NCBI GenBank assembly: GCA_002914845.1
Contig: JXTC01000171.1
Location: 194,462-258,461, forward strand
Length of the DNA stretch: 64,000 nt
Reading direction: 5' to 3'
Source of the DNA: Trema orientale
Lineage: Eukaryota; Streptophyta; Magnoliopsida; Rosales; Cannabaceae
Shown one piece after another: positions 1 through 10,699 of this stretch (its first letter is position 1; each line of letters opens with the position of its first letter). Below the pieces are notes generated by a model, which saw nothing but the letters and a program-made list of their open reading frames with translations, searched no databases and was not told where the DNA came from. A program made the translations under genes and the position numbers.

Positions 1-677
1 AGAAAAGAGACTTGCTATATGTGTGACTAGGTAACATAGCCATTGTTACTTCTAGTCTCACCTGTTGTGATTATCGCAAACTGTACTATCTCTGGTAGTG
101 ATTCCAATGGCTCGTGGCTGCATTATTTTAAGTCAGAAGATAATATACAAAGGTGGTTGGTTTATTTTACTTTTGTGGCTGTTGAGGCCTAGATAGTACA
201 ATCATACTGCTCCTTGAAGTAAAAGATCAAAAGAAAAAAATCGTCACACACATAGCCCATTTGAATAATTGACAAATGCAGCCTTTGGAAAAATGTGTAC
301 ATTACTGTTTATTAAACCTGCTAGTTGAATTCATATAATCACCTGTTAGCCTGTTATTTCTTCTTCGTTTTGTAAGTAATATTTTGACACTAGAAAAACA
401 TAAAATCATAGGATTATGAAGTAGCTATTGTGGTTTTTCTTTTTTTATGCTCCTTTAATATTTTCCTTAGCAGCAAAGAACGCTGCTCTTTTGGATGACT
501 GCCCTTACTTGAGTGAGAGACTGCTTTTTCATGTCCCAAAAGTAGCTTAGATCCTATTAGGTTTATGGATGGAATAGAACTTGGCCATGGTTTAGAAGTA
601 GCAGTCTGCATTCTGCATTATGTTCAACTTTCTTTTTCATTGGTATGTGGCCAATGATAATTTGACCATTAATGCAG

Positions 678-817
678 ATGTAATACAACAAGGTTGGATT
701 TTGGACCCCGCATCTCAAATGCTTACTGTGAAGAAGCAGCAAATTGTGAAAGAGCAGAAACTAGACCCCAGTAAATTGCAGAACTTAACGGAATATGTTT
801 TCTACCTAGAGCATTGA
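678..817 (+). CDS. CSN8: COP9 signalosome subunit 8, last coding exon (partial gene)
   Basis: This is the 3' terminal coding exon of CSN8, a PCI-domain subunit of the COP9 signalosome, the nuclear complex that removes NEDD8/RUB1 from cullin ubiquitin ligases and represses photomorphogenesis in plants. The exon follows an intron ending in ...AATGCAG and enters in phase 2 (its first two bases finish a codon). It encodes about 45 residues, including GWILDPASQMLTVKKQQIV and ending LTEYVFYLEH before TGA at 815-817. From family knowledge, plant CSN8 ends in this same winged-helix/C-terminal helix block. An in-frame ATG at 620 lies in the intron and is not a start. The upstream exons were not found in bases 1-677, so the rest of the gene lies to the left. 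Confidence in the family is high; the exact acceptor is inferred. Confidence 0.85.
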
Positions 818-2815
818 CTGGGAGATTTTAAGACTGGAGCTATTGGTGCTGTATTTCCAAACCGGCAAATTAGTTTATTAGTTGGGAAGAGTTGATGCTT
901 TGAAAATTGTTACATGTTGGATTTTCTTTAGTTTGAAGACTTTGTGGTATATATTTAGCATCTTTCACTTGATACTGTTATTTTATCATGTCTTATGTAA
1001 AATCCTGGAAGTGATTTAATTGGTTCCTATTGTTTTAATTGTTTAATTTTTTCTTCTCTTTTGTTTTTGTTTTGTTTATTTATTTGGAATGAAAGCATCA
1101 GCATTAACCAAAAGTAAAAATGGCTAGTACATTAACACGAAGTTCCATAACTGCACCAGCTCATGAATCCTCAAAAATGCAATATAAGCATTTCCACTAG
1201 AGAGGTGTACAAGATCAGGACTCTTCCATTTCTCATTTAATTTTTTGGCTAAAGGCCTCTCTAGTTTTGATTTATAGGGTCTGTAACTCTTGCATGAAAG
1301 AAAAAAAAAAAGAAAGAGAAAAAAAATGCAGTCAGGTTTTATCGAAGTAACAAGATCATAATGGATTATGGTATGGGACTGAAGAGGCTTGAGCAGCTTA
1401 AGCCAATAACGTTAGACGTATTATGACCTTGGCAGAGGAAGAATTATTTGTTGCATTAGAGTTGGCCGCCTATGAAATAAAAATTTGGCTTTGACCTCCT
1501 GACCACTTAAGAATTCAGATTTTGGTCAATTACTAAACAATTATGCAAATTAACAGTCAAGGATCTTGCTTTTGAAAAGTACAAGCTGAATGGGTCTGAT
1601 ATGGTATAGACAACAGTTGAGTTCAGCTGCATTTAGATTGGTCTGGCAGGACTTTTTTTTATTTGAGGATTCATTCTAGGGTGGGCCGAAAAATACAACA
1701 CTATTAGTAGTGAATGTTTTTCGGTCATCGGGTTTGCGTACTATTTGATAATGTCATTCTGATAAGAATAAGCTAAGTGTTTCATGAGAAGCACGTTAAA
1801 AACCAAGAGAAATTTAGGTGAATTACTAATATTTTAAATTTGATTAAGTGGATATCTATTTTCAAATTTTATAGTTAAATGTCTAAGTATATATACTTTT
1901 ACACTTGATGGATATACTCAGTACATTTCAATACATTATGCTTAGTATATAATATTTTACACTTTGTATGTAAATGAATATACAGATATTTTACCATAAC
2001 AAATGAAAAACGGACATTTACTTTAATTATTAGGTCCAAAATTCGGTCGCTTTGCTATAAACCTCCATTACCAATTGGTGCAAGTGTTCCTTATCACAAA
2101 AATTTCGATTCAAGATCTACTAAGCAGCAACATAACTTTCTGAAATTTACATTATTATGTGATTGGATAAAGAACTCCACTTACACACATGGCTGAAAAA
2201 ATAAAAGAAAACACGGTGGAATAAGTGAGAAATGGAAAAAGAAATTTAGTATATGTGATATCTCTAAAGTTGTTTGGTTGATTGAAAAAAAAAAAAAAAA
2301 GAACCTGACCAATCCGTTCAACTATGGATAATTACTAGAAAAATATGTACAATGGGCCAGAAACACTTTCATCCAATGCCATTTACTTTCCCAACCACAA
2401 ATTACTTCCACCGAAAGAAACTATGCAAATAAACTCACTACCGTCTTTCTCCCCCAATTTCTTTCTTTGCCAACAAAAAGTTTTCTGAAAATCTCTTTAT
2501 AATCATATCAAACATTTCAAATAAAATTTAGTTGTTTAATTAATAACATTCACTATCCACCTATATATAAATACTTTTGGTGTCTTCTTACCCAGTAGAC
2601 CATTACCATCTCCCAAGCCTACGTACCGTTCTCCACCGCATTGAAAGCTCTCTAAGCATCTTATCTTCATATTAATCTGATACCTTTTACTTTGATTCTA
2701 TTGGACGTTTAAACATATCATCACCGCCCAAACTTTAAAATTTACCAATTTGCTAAAATACCCTTTTTCACTTGATATTTAGCTAGCTAGAACTCGCTCC
2801 ACATTAGGTTAAAAT
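818..2815. other. CSN8 3' UTR followed by gene-free AT-rich DNA
   Basis: The first few hundred bases are presumably the CSN8 3' untranslated region; I see no sharp polyadenylation signal that fixes its end. The remainder holds no open frame of coding character. There are short A-runs (about 1302-1326 and 2285-2300). A TATA-like CTATATATAAATA at about 2561-2574 has no convincing gene downstream. Confidence 0.5.
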
Positions 2816-2819
2816 TATC

Positions 2820-2935
2820 TGTTCTGTCTAACTTTTTTTTTTTTTTTCGAGTTAAAAAAGTTAAATACTCATCTGTTGATGGTTTAAGTTCAAATTCCCA
2901 CCCTTTATAATAATAATAATACTATAAAAACTTAT
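2820..2935 (+). repeat. SINE-like fragment with (AAT)n tail
   Basis: A T-run is followed by a tRNA-like B-box region (GGTTTAAGTTCAAATTCCCA) and then by a short AAT/ATA repeat tail. B-box plus simple repeat tail is the layout of tRNA-derived plant SINEs. A second sequence of the same layout lies at 3960-4085, on the other side of the small gene. No clear A-box or target duplication was found, so this is tentative. Confidence 0.35.
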
Positions 2936-3108
2936 TAAAACGAAAATAAAAAACCTAGTTTTCCGATCAAGAAGAAATAACAAGGAAAACTTCTTCTAGG
3001 TATGACATTAATTTAGGTTAGCCAAAACAACTGGAAAGTTCTAGATACTTATATTTATACACATTCATCTATACATCTTTTTGGATTCACAAATTTACAA
3101 TAGAAAGA

Positions 3109-3531
3109 TCAAAGAGGCTTAGTGAAGCTATAGATTTCATACAAAGACCTAAACCTCATGTGCTTCCTCGGCCCAAACCCGACGATGGCCGTTTGATCAT
3201 GATCATCGTCCTCTCGGGAGAAATTGCAATACTCGTTGGAAGCAGTACTAATCAGATCCTGTTCGCCTTGTTGTTCTGCTTGATTAGTTGATCCGGATTC
3301 GGCGACGACGACACCGTCGTCGGTGTCGTTGTTGTTGTTGATGTTGTCGTTTTTACAGCTGCTGCTGCCGTTGTCCGAGTCGCCGCTGAGTTGGATGAGT
3401 TGCTCGGCCGCGTCGATTTCGGACTCGGAGAAAGCCGGCGGGTTCTTCCTCTTCTTCTTATTACTCTTATTCTTATTGGTTATCTTCTTGGCTTTGCATG
3501 GTGAGGTGGTGGTAATTGGTTCCTTAGCCAT
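3109..3531 (-). CDS. Uncharacterised 140-residue plant protein, basic N-terminus and conserved C-terminal tail
   Basis: An intronless frame runs from ATG at 3529-3531 to TAA at 3109-3111. Function is not recognised. Residues about 14-30 form a lysine-rich stretch (KAKKITNKNKSNKKKRK) that looks like a nuclear localisation signal. Residues about 34-52 read FSESEIDAAEQLIQLSGDSD, a probable amphipathic helix. The middle is Asn/Asp/Glu-rich and likely disordered. The tail ends RKHMRFRSLYEIYSFTKPL. From memory, other small plant proteins share the AAxxLIxLS helix and a C-terminal RSLxxIYxxTKP tail, but I cannot name the family. Local GC rises sharply relative to the flanks, as expected for real coding DNA. 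A TATA box sits about 83 bases upstream of the start. The antisense frame at 3323-3559 is a shadow. It may be a nuclear regulator or adaptor; that is inference. Confidence 0.75.
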   Translation of the reverse strand: MAKEPITTTSPCKAKKITNKNKSNKKKRKNPPAFSESEIDAAEQLIQLSGDSDNGSSSCKNDNINNNNDTDDGVVVAESGSTNQAEQQGEQDLISTASNEYCNFSREDDDHDQTAIVGFGPRKHMRFRSLYEIYSFTKPL

Positions 3532-3613
3532 GGTTGTTTTGCCCGTTGAGGAAGTATGATATGGAGAGAAGAGGAGAGGAGAGGAGAGGGAAAAAGCACG
3601 GGGCTAAGTTAAG

Positions 3614-3622
3614 CTTATATAG
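3614..3622 (-). promoter_or_regulatory. TATA box of the 140-residue protein gene
   Basis: On the minus strand the sequence reads CTATATAAG, a close match to the plant TATA consensus, about 83 bases before the start codon at 3531. The implied leader (about 3532-3590) is rich in GA on the plus strand, that is, a CT-rich leader on the transcript, a common feature of plant 5' ends. Confidence 0.55.
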
Positions 3623-3959
3623 AACGAAATAGTTAGGTCGGTTGCTGCAAGATAAGCGTTTTTTCTTTTTACTAAAAAATTAAAAAATAAATAAACTTTT
3701 AGTATTTTACTTGCTTTCCATCCAAGTTACAACAATATTTGCTTGGTGTATGATATTGATATACTGTTATTATTTATTTTTAAATTTTTCCATAAGGAAA
3801 ACTTTTTATCTTTTATTCTTTTAAGGACGTTGAAGATTTCATTCATCCACGTAGAAAATATCAACTCGTTAGCCGCTTCTCTCCCATTAAGAAAAAAAAA
3901 CTCTAATTAAAGCCATTAAAGGCCTTTAAACTATAATTTAGATAAGTTAAAACAATCTT

Positions 3960-4085
3960 TAACATTGATTTTTTACTTTAAAAAACTTAGCTTGATTAGT
4001 AACCACCAATACTTCCAATATTGAGGCATAAAGTTCAATTTCCCACCCCTAATATCAATAATAATAATAATAATAATAATAATAT
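3960..4085 (+). repeat. SINE-like fragment with (AAT)n tail
   Basis: The segment holds an A-box-like stretch (TTAGCTTGATTAGTAACC), then a B-box-like stretch (AAGTTCAATTTCCCACCC), then an (AAT)n tail of about eight units at 4060-4084. This order and spacing match tRNA-derived SINEs and resemble the fragment at 2820-2935. No target duplication was identified. Confidence 0.4.
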
Positions 4086-4310
4086 TTAAGAAGTATCTAT
4101 GAGGAATACGTTACAAAAGCACATCAAAAAGTTTTGTGATAAAATAAAAGGGTAGTTCTAAAGTCCCTTCATGCATATTCTCTTCATCTTTTTTTTTTTA
4201 AGAGGAAAAATAAACACATCCTAGCTATGTTGTTTTATTTATTAATTAATTTTTGAATAAATCAGCCCGAGCAAAAGGCCAAACAAGAGGAAAAAGAACC
4301 ACATCCTAAC

Positions 4311-5316
4311 TGTTAGGTCCGTTAATCAGGTATTACCGAATATAATTAATTTTCAATTAATTACGTGAGGTGGTAATGCGGAAATTGTAAAAATGACACA
4401 AGATATTTTTACTTGGTTCAGTTATCTCCCGATAACCTACGTCCAAGGGACCACGCCCAGAGAATAAACACTATTAGTAAAGTTTGAGTGAATACAAACA
4501 CCAATTTGACTTATACAATAAAAGACTCCCTCTTTTGATTGTCGCAATGTGGATGTATTCCTTCACCAATGTGTCTAGCGAGCACCACTCGTCTTATGTT
4601 GACTTCGTTCTTTTGAAATCCCTCCAGATACTTGAAGTCGATCTTTTCCCGAAGATAATCAGTAACTCTCCCGAAGCATTGTCACTCACACGACTAGGAC
4701 ACCTCCTAAGTCTAAAATATGGCTAAAAGAAAAACCTTTCTTTTACACTCAATAGCCGAAATACAATAGTGGTCTCTCTACCTAAAGCTACTCTTGAGTG
4801 GTCTTTAAATAGAGAAGGGAGCAAGCCTTCACGTGTATGATCTGTAAAATAGTATTTAAGAGTATTTAATATTGATTAGAAGACTTGCAAGATCAGTCAA
4901 GTTTGTTACCAAACTTAGAAAAACGGATCTGAAAAATAACTGCTGATTCTATCCACGTGTTGCAACATGATCTGTCAACCAGTCATGTTGTAACAGAAAA
5001 NAAACTTCCATAAAAGATATTAACATAAAATATTCATTTAAAGGAATTTCCTTAATGAAATAGTGACATATACTCAAAACCAATTTAGGTAAGAGTCACT
5101 TACCTATTCCCTATCAATTAAATCCGTGTATGCATTAATAAGATCAGATTTTTATGATTGACAACTATACAAATCGTGACCTAAAGCATATAAAAGGAAA
5201 ATACGGACTATACTGAAAAACCTAATCAGATCAAATATTTAGTCGCATATTGTAACATGACCGTGAAACCAGTCATGTTGCAACGTAAAGGTTGCCAACA
5301 GATATTTGCTCTTTCA
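4311..5316 (-). repeat. 3' LTR of the copia element (left copy)
   Basis: This 1006-base repeat has TG..CA ends on the minus strand. It matches 8760-9512 from base 4681 onward with roughly 15-20 substitutions, almost all transitions. It contains the palindromic motif TGTTGCAACA and degenerate versions near 4957, 4985, 5249 and 5276. A single N at 5001 stands where the other LTR has about 120 extra bases. Confidence 0.9.
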
Positions 5317-5331
5317 ATCTCCCCCTTTGGC
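5317..5331 (-). other. Polypurine tract of the copia element
   Basis: Directly inside the left LTR the minus strand reads GCCAAAGGGGGAGAT, the plus-strand primer for reverse transcription. Its place next to the left LTR shows that this is the 3' end of the element. Confidence 0.8.
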
Positions 5332-6789
5332 ATCTTTTAGACAAATATTTAATATACATGCAAAATAAAGTCAATATGCAGCCAAACATTATCATGCTTT
5401 CTCACCCTTTTGAACAAAAGATCCAAAGGCAAAGAACACAAACACTAAAACAAGTGATAAAAATTGTCAAGCACAAAACATCTGATCACTGAGAAACATA
5501 GTAAACATGTCTTGCAAAAATAAAAGAGTGTCAAACATAACAGAGTGTAATTATGACACGACTTCCCCTTGATTATTGCTCACAACAACAAGACAACGAC
5601 TTGCTTTTCTTAGGATCTCACAAACTTGATGACATCAATATCATCATGATCCTTCTCTTTTCTCCTTCATGGCTCTCCCTCAGAAAAACTCCCCTTTACT
5701 AATTGACATGATCATCAAAAAAGAAGGAAAGAAACATATCTTCCATTAATTTGGAGGGTTCACCATGACTAAAAGCTTCTGCAAAACTAGAGAGAGCATC
5801 AAAAGAAGTAGGAGAAAAGAAAGTGAACAATGATAAAAGAAATATACAAAGACAACTCCTTAGTTACCCAAAATTGAAAAAGGAAATGAATTAGAGCCAA
5901 AAAAATTTTGAGAAATCAAATAACCATCTTTTGGAATATGTTTCAACATATGACATCAACAAGCAGATTTTCCATTAACCATTTTTGTTTTAAAAAAAAA
6001 ACTTTTTATTCTCATGATTTAATATGCCTCATTTTGCCACAAAGTCAGAACTTTTCATATGGAAAGCTAGAATGAAAAATAGAAATTAATGAATTTTTAA
6101 TAATCATAAAATGGTTTTAAAATAGACAGATCTTACCATTTTTATCCTCCAAAATTTTCAAAAAAAATTAGGTCAAATTAATCATCAAAAATTGAAAAAT
6201 AACTGACATACCTTATTTTGCTGATCTCCACAAAAATTCACATTTATTACAGGCTTTTGTGTGTGCTGTGATTTCTTGAGCAGTACAACTTTGTTTATTA
6301 CTACTGCATTTTTTTATTTATTTTTTTTAATAACAGCACAAAAATGAAGTACTCAGAGTTAGTAGCTTTCACTCTATCACTGAGGTAGCCCTTTTCACAT
6401 GGTAGATCGTCTTCTACTGTATTTATAATACATAGCACCGGATTACTCATGGATGGCTTTCACACATCAGTGTAGGTAGCTTTTTCTGACTATGGAGCCT
6501 ATTTTCACAAAAATTCTTTTCTGGGATCAAACAATCAAAAGTTAGTCAGTCAAAATCTAATTTAAGATTTTCAATTTTTCCTGAAATATTCAAAGACTTT
6601 AAAAGATAAAAACAACAAAAACTATATATTAGAAAATCAATTCATAATTGATAAAAATTTATTTTTTTCAAAATTTCCTTTAAGCTTTTCAGACAAAAAA
6701 ATCCCAACTTCAAAAGGCAAAATTTAGCACAGAGTTAAAAGTAACAAATCACATGGAACACTTCCCTAAAATTTTTCTTAAGGAATAAA

Positions 6790-8269
6790 AAACGATCAAT
6801 GTCAAAAGATTTTGTGAAAATATCTGCAAGTTATATCTCTGTATCAACTTTTCCAAAATTAAGTGAGTTTGATTTAGGCTCAATCAAAGAAGAAAAGCAC
6901 ACATATTTCATCAAATTCATATAATTTTTCCTTGTAACCATGAAATCATCAATACTACCTGTCATTAGGTTAGACGGATAATTTTTCTTCACCTTGGATG
7001 GGGGTTCAGTAGATACAATATCTCTCTGTTCAGTTGATGTAGCAACATCAGAATTTGGCGTTGAAACATGACTGTCTGGTTCTGCATCAACATCAGGCTG
7101 TGTTGTAACATGCATTTTTGAACCATAATCCCCTACAGCTTCATCAGTAAAGCTATTTATCTCATTCTTCTTGTGATCCACCAGTATAGTTTTGTCACCT
7201 GTCATGTGCTTAGAACACCCAATATCATTAGTAGCACATGTTCTAAAACAAGTTAAAGAAGTAGAGCAATTCAAATCTGATTTCTTTATCCAAACTTTTC
7301 TTGTTTTATTTGAAAGATCTATCTTTTTCCTAGATATTTTTCTTTGGAAAGGAATCACATGTGAAAAATATTTATTTTTCAAAAAATTTATCAATGTAAA
7401 ACACCGAGGTCTGATATGACCTTTAACACTGCAAAAGTGACAAGTTGGAATAAACTTACCGTACTTACCTGTCAAACCAGATGCTGCTGATTTCTAGTGT
7501 GTTGCAACGTGTGTTGAAACATTAGCACGATTACCTATTACTGGTGAAGTAATTTTATTCTGTGTTGCAACATAAGGTTTCTGTGTTGCAACATCGATAC
7601 TTGTTCCTGCACCAGAGTTAGAAACAGAACTCTTAACAAAAACAGTTTTGGAGTTAGAGTGCTTACCTTTAAATCCAAGTCCTTTATGATCAGAACTGGA
7701 TTTTCCAACTGACAAAATATGATCCAAACTAGAAGTCCCTGAATTCAACATTTTTAAGGACTTTTGAGTTCTTTCAAGTTCAGCCAAGACTTCTTTTAAC
7801 TTTGCTTCTTTTTCAGCAAGCAAAGCCTCTAATTTCTGCACTTTGTTTTCTGAATTCTCCTTGGTACTGAATAAAGGCAGAAATCCTTCCTTCAAGTGAT
7901 ATGTTCTGATCAACCACTCTAATGCATTGAGAATACATATTCTCATATGATGCTCGAATTGATTCTTCATTCAGCTCATATTCATCACTGTCAGAATCTG
8001 TATCATGATCTTTTTCTGTCCCGGATGTTGCAACAGAACTTCTCTGCATAGACTGTGTTGCGACACGACCTGCAGATTTCTGCAAAGAACAAACATCATC
8101 CGAAACTAAAGAAACACCAAAGGCTATGTGATTACTTACATGATTGTCATCTTCTTCTCGACTACTTTCAGATTCCTCATCACTCCATATAGAGCTCATA
8201 GCCTTTGCCTTTTTCTTCAAGGTATTGGCACACTCAGCTTGCACGTGGCCATACCCCTCGCATTCCCTA
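6790..8269 (-). pseudogene. Copia gag-pol remnant (two zinc knuckles, protease scrap, fused pol fragments)
   Basis: Reading leftward on the minus strand from the gap: a zinc knuckle missing its first cysteine in the gap (CEGYGHVQAEC), an acidic spacer, a coiled-coil stretch (LEALLAEKEAKLKEVLAEL), the copia block LDHILSVGKSSSDHKGLGFK, a second CCHC knuckle (CHFCSVKGHIRPRC), and SKHMTGDK from the protease N-region. The frame then jumps to a spacer with VATS/VSTP repeats, an integrase-to-RT joint (YPSNLMTGSIDDFM...), and after SLIEPK straight to VDTEI-stop-LADIFTKSF, the end of RNase H. A frameshift near 7.86 kb splits Gag. The order shows at least two large internal deletions that kept the reading order. 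Confidence 0.85.
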
Positions 8270-8759
8270 NNNNNNNNNNNNNNNNNNNNNNNNNNNNNNN
8301 NNNNNNNNNNNNNNNNNNNNNNNNNNNNNNNNNNNNNNNNNNNNNNNNNNNNNNNNNNNNNNNNNNNNNNNNNNNNNNNNNNNNNNNNNNNNNNNNNNNN
8401 NNNNNNNNNNNNNNNNNNNNNNNNNNNNNNNNNNNNNNNNNNNNNNNNNNNNNNNNNNNNNNNNNNNNNNNNNNNNNNNNNNNNNNNNNNNNNNNNNNNN
8501 NNNNNNNNNNNNNNNNNNNNNNNNNNNNNNNNNNNNNNNNNNNNNNNNNNNNNNNNNNNNNNNNNNNNNNNNNNNNNNNNNNNNNNNNNNNNNNNNNNNN
8601 NNNNNNNNNNNNNNNNNNNNNNNNNNNNNNNNNNNNNNNNNNNNNNNNNNNNNNNNNNNNNNNNNNNNNNNNNNNNNNNNNNNNNNNNNNNNNNNNNNNN
8701 NNNNNNNNNNNNNNNNNNNNNNNNNNNNNNNNNNNNNNNNNNNNNNNNNNNNNNNNNNN
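8270..8759. other. Assembly gap (490 N)
   Basis: An unbroken N run. By homology with the left LTR, about 370 bases of the right LTR must lie here, along with the primer binding site, leader and the N-terminal part of Gag. Frames drawn through the N run have no meaning. Confidence 0.98.
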
Positions 8760-9512
8760 GTCACTCACACGACTAGGACACCTCCTAAGTCTAAAATATG
8801 GCTAAAAGAAAAACCTTTCTTTTACACTCAATAGCCGAAATACAATAGTGGTCTGTCTACCTAAAGCTACTCTTGAGTGGCCTTTAAATAGAGAAGGGAG
8901 CAAGCCTTCACGTGTATGATCTATAAAACAGCATTTAAGAGCATTTAATATTGATTAGAAGACTTGCAAGATCAGCCAAGTTTGTTACCAAACTTAGAAA
9001 AACAGATCTGGAAAATAACTGCTGATTCTGTCTACGTGTTGCAACATGATCTGTCAACTAGTCATGTTGTAATAGATTAGGAAACTTTCAGATTATTTTC
9101 CTGAAATAAAATAATCAGTTACTCAAACCTATTTGACAGCTAATAGTACGAATTAGAGTAACTTTAATCAGTGAGAATCAGCACAAATGAGTTAAGAAAA
9201 CTTCCATAAAAGATATTAACATAAAATATTCATTTAAAGGAATTTCCTTAATGAAATAGTGACATATACTCAAAACCAATTTAGGTAAGAGTTACTTACT
9301 TATTCCCTATCAATTAAATCCGTGTATGCATTAATAAGATCAGATTTTTATGATTGACAACTATACAAATCGTGACCTAAAGCATATAAAAGGAAAATAC
9401 GGACTATACTGAAAAACCTAATCAGATCAAATATTTAGTCGCATGTTGTAACATGACCGTGAAATCAGTCATGTTACAACGTAAAGGTTGCCAACAGATA
9501 TTTGCTCTTTCA
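8760..9512 (-). repeat. 5' LTR of the copia element (right copy, start in the gap)
   Basis: This segment matches 4681-5316 of the left LTR. It has about 120 bases (roughly 9076-9197) absent from the left copy. Its outer end TGAAAGAGC (minus strand) is followed by the CTAAC target duplication at 9513-9517. Confidence 0.9.
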
Positions 9513-9719
9513 CTAACTATGTTAGCCTGTGACTGAAAAGCACAACCATTAATATTATAAAAAAGAAAATAAAAAATAAATTAATAACTAGCGTCGAAAA
9601 ATACATTAAAAAATTCCGCAAAAAAAAAGAGTAAAAAATTCTAATCATCCCGATATGCCTCATTAAAACCCATCTAGATAAAAATCCCAGCGGAATAAAA
9701 TCTAGATAGTAAAAAGAGT

Positions 9720-9901
9720 GAATAACACTAGGGATACCAATAACTTACGTAAAAAACTTACACTACATGAGTTGACATCTATATCCATTACTAAATTTCA
9801 AATGGTGCGGTCTCACTCAGAGATAAAATGGTAGTTTAAACCGATGCCACATCATGGGTGTAACTTTTTAGTGCAAATTTTTGGTGTCCCAATTATTATT
9901 C
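9720..9901. mobile_element. 182-bp Mutator-like MITE, copy A
   Basis: The terminal inverted repeats start GAATAACACTAGGGATACC on the left and, reverse-complemented, GAATAATAATTGGGACACC on the right. A perfect 9-bp target duplication, AAAAAGAGT, lies at 9711-9719 and 9902-9910. Nine-base duplications are the mark of Mutator-like transposases. There is no coding capacity. A sister copy of identical length lies at 57264-57445. Confidence 0.88.
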
Positions 9902-9989
9902 AAAAAGAGTACATACCCACCCAATTAGCTTAAAAAAAATGATAATTCAAAATAGAAGAAATATTATGAATGCAGAAAGAAGAACAGAA

Positions 9990-10560
9990 TTCTGGGATTG
10001 AAGACCACCAATTTGGCTCCTGACACCCAGTAGCTTTCGCGGAAAAAACATCTATAAAAGAGTTCCCTTCTCGAATAATGTGAGAAACTTGAAAACTCAT
10101 CATAGACAGGACTTTTAAACTATTACACTAATGTGCAAACCAACACAATGAACTTTCTGACTATGGAAACTAAACAAATTGATGATATACGTGGGATCAC
10201 TTTCTAGCCAAAGATGATGTCATTCCTTCTCCCAATCATTATCGATGGCATACATAGTAGCAAGCAACTCCGCCTCAAAAGCAAAATAAGTTCATGTAGA
10301 GATAGCAAAATATCCCTTGAGAAAGCCTCAATAGTTTCGGAAAATATCACCACAACTTGCAGGACTAGGACTACCATTAGTTGCTCCATCCGTATTTACT
10401 TTCACCTAATTAGGCAACAGAGGAAACCAAATAACAAGAATAATCTTTTGAGCTCTTTTAGGGCGACAAGAAACTTTGAAATTCTTTATAATATGAAGAT
10501 CTTCCACATAATTAGACATGGAGCCAGTTTGCAAAAAGTTAGCTTTCCTGACTGAATGCC
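9990..10560 (-). pseudogene. LINE (non-LTR retrotransposon) 3' ORF2 fragment: RNase H domain
   Basis: The minus strand from about 10404 encodes KVNTDGATNGSPSPASCGDI and then FEAELLATMYAIDNDW, the two best-conserved blocks of the RNase H domain at the C-terminus of plant LINE ORF2 (NTDGA and AEL.A catalytic region). Weaker similarity continues to about 9990. Several stops and frame changes break it. Upstream sequence (to about 10560) fits the linker before RNase H. Confidence 0.7.
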
Positions 10561-10699
10561 AAATAAAGATAAGCAAAAGATGAAAAGCAATATGAGTTGA
10601 CTCAAAAACAGCTTGATTATGAGCATATTAAATAGCCTAAAGAGAAGAAAAGATAGCTGCCTTCCAAAGAGAGCTTAATATGAGTTGACTGATGATCAT

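Larger units (their letters stand above)
4311..9512 (-). mobile_element. Copia LTR retrotransposon, internally deleted, with 5-bp target duplication
   Basis: Two direct repeats bound the element: 4311-5316 (3' LTR) and gap-8760 to 9512 (5' LTR). It is flanked by CTAAC at 4306-4310 and again at 9513-9517, a 5-bp target duplication typical of copia integration. On the minus strand the LTR starts TGAAAGAGC and ends GACCTAACA, so it has TG..CA ends. A polypurine tract adjoins the left LTR, which fixes the orientation. The interior is only about 3 kb and carries Gag and protease remains plus short scraps of integrase, reverse transcriptase and RNase H, so the copy cannot move by itself. Gag style and polypurine tract suggest the SIRE-like branch of Copia (inference). 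A 490-base assembly gap hides the 5' LTR start and primer site. Confidence 0.9.

Noticed and set aside
100..165. A preceding CSN8 exon ending near AATATACAAAG|GT
   Set aside because: The translation does not match the expected CSN8 block and has upstream stops; the GT is chance.
620..677. ATG at 620 as start of a 65-residue protein
   Set aside because: The first 19 codons lie in the intron before an AATGCAG acceptor; similarity to CSN8 starts only after it.
4484..4726. 80-residue frame in plus direction
   Set aside because: Lies wholly inside the copia LTR, repeated at 8760 on; no protein similarity.
8128..8834. Open frames on both strands across the N run
   Set aside because: They exist only because N codons are read through as unknown residues.
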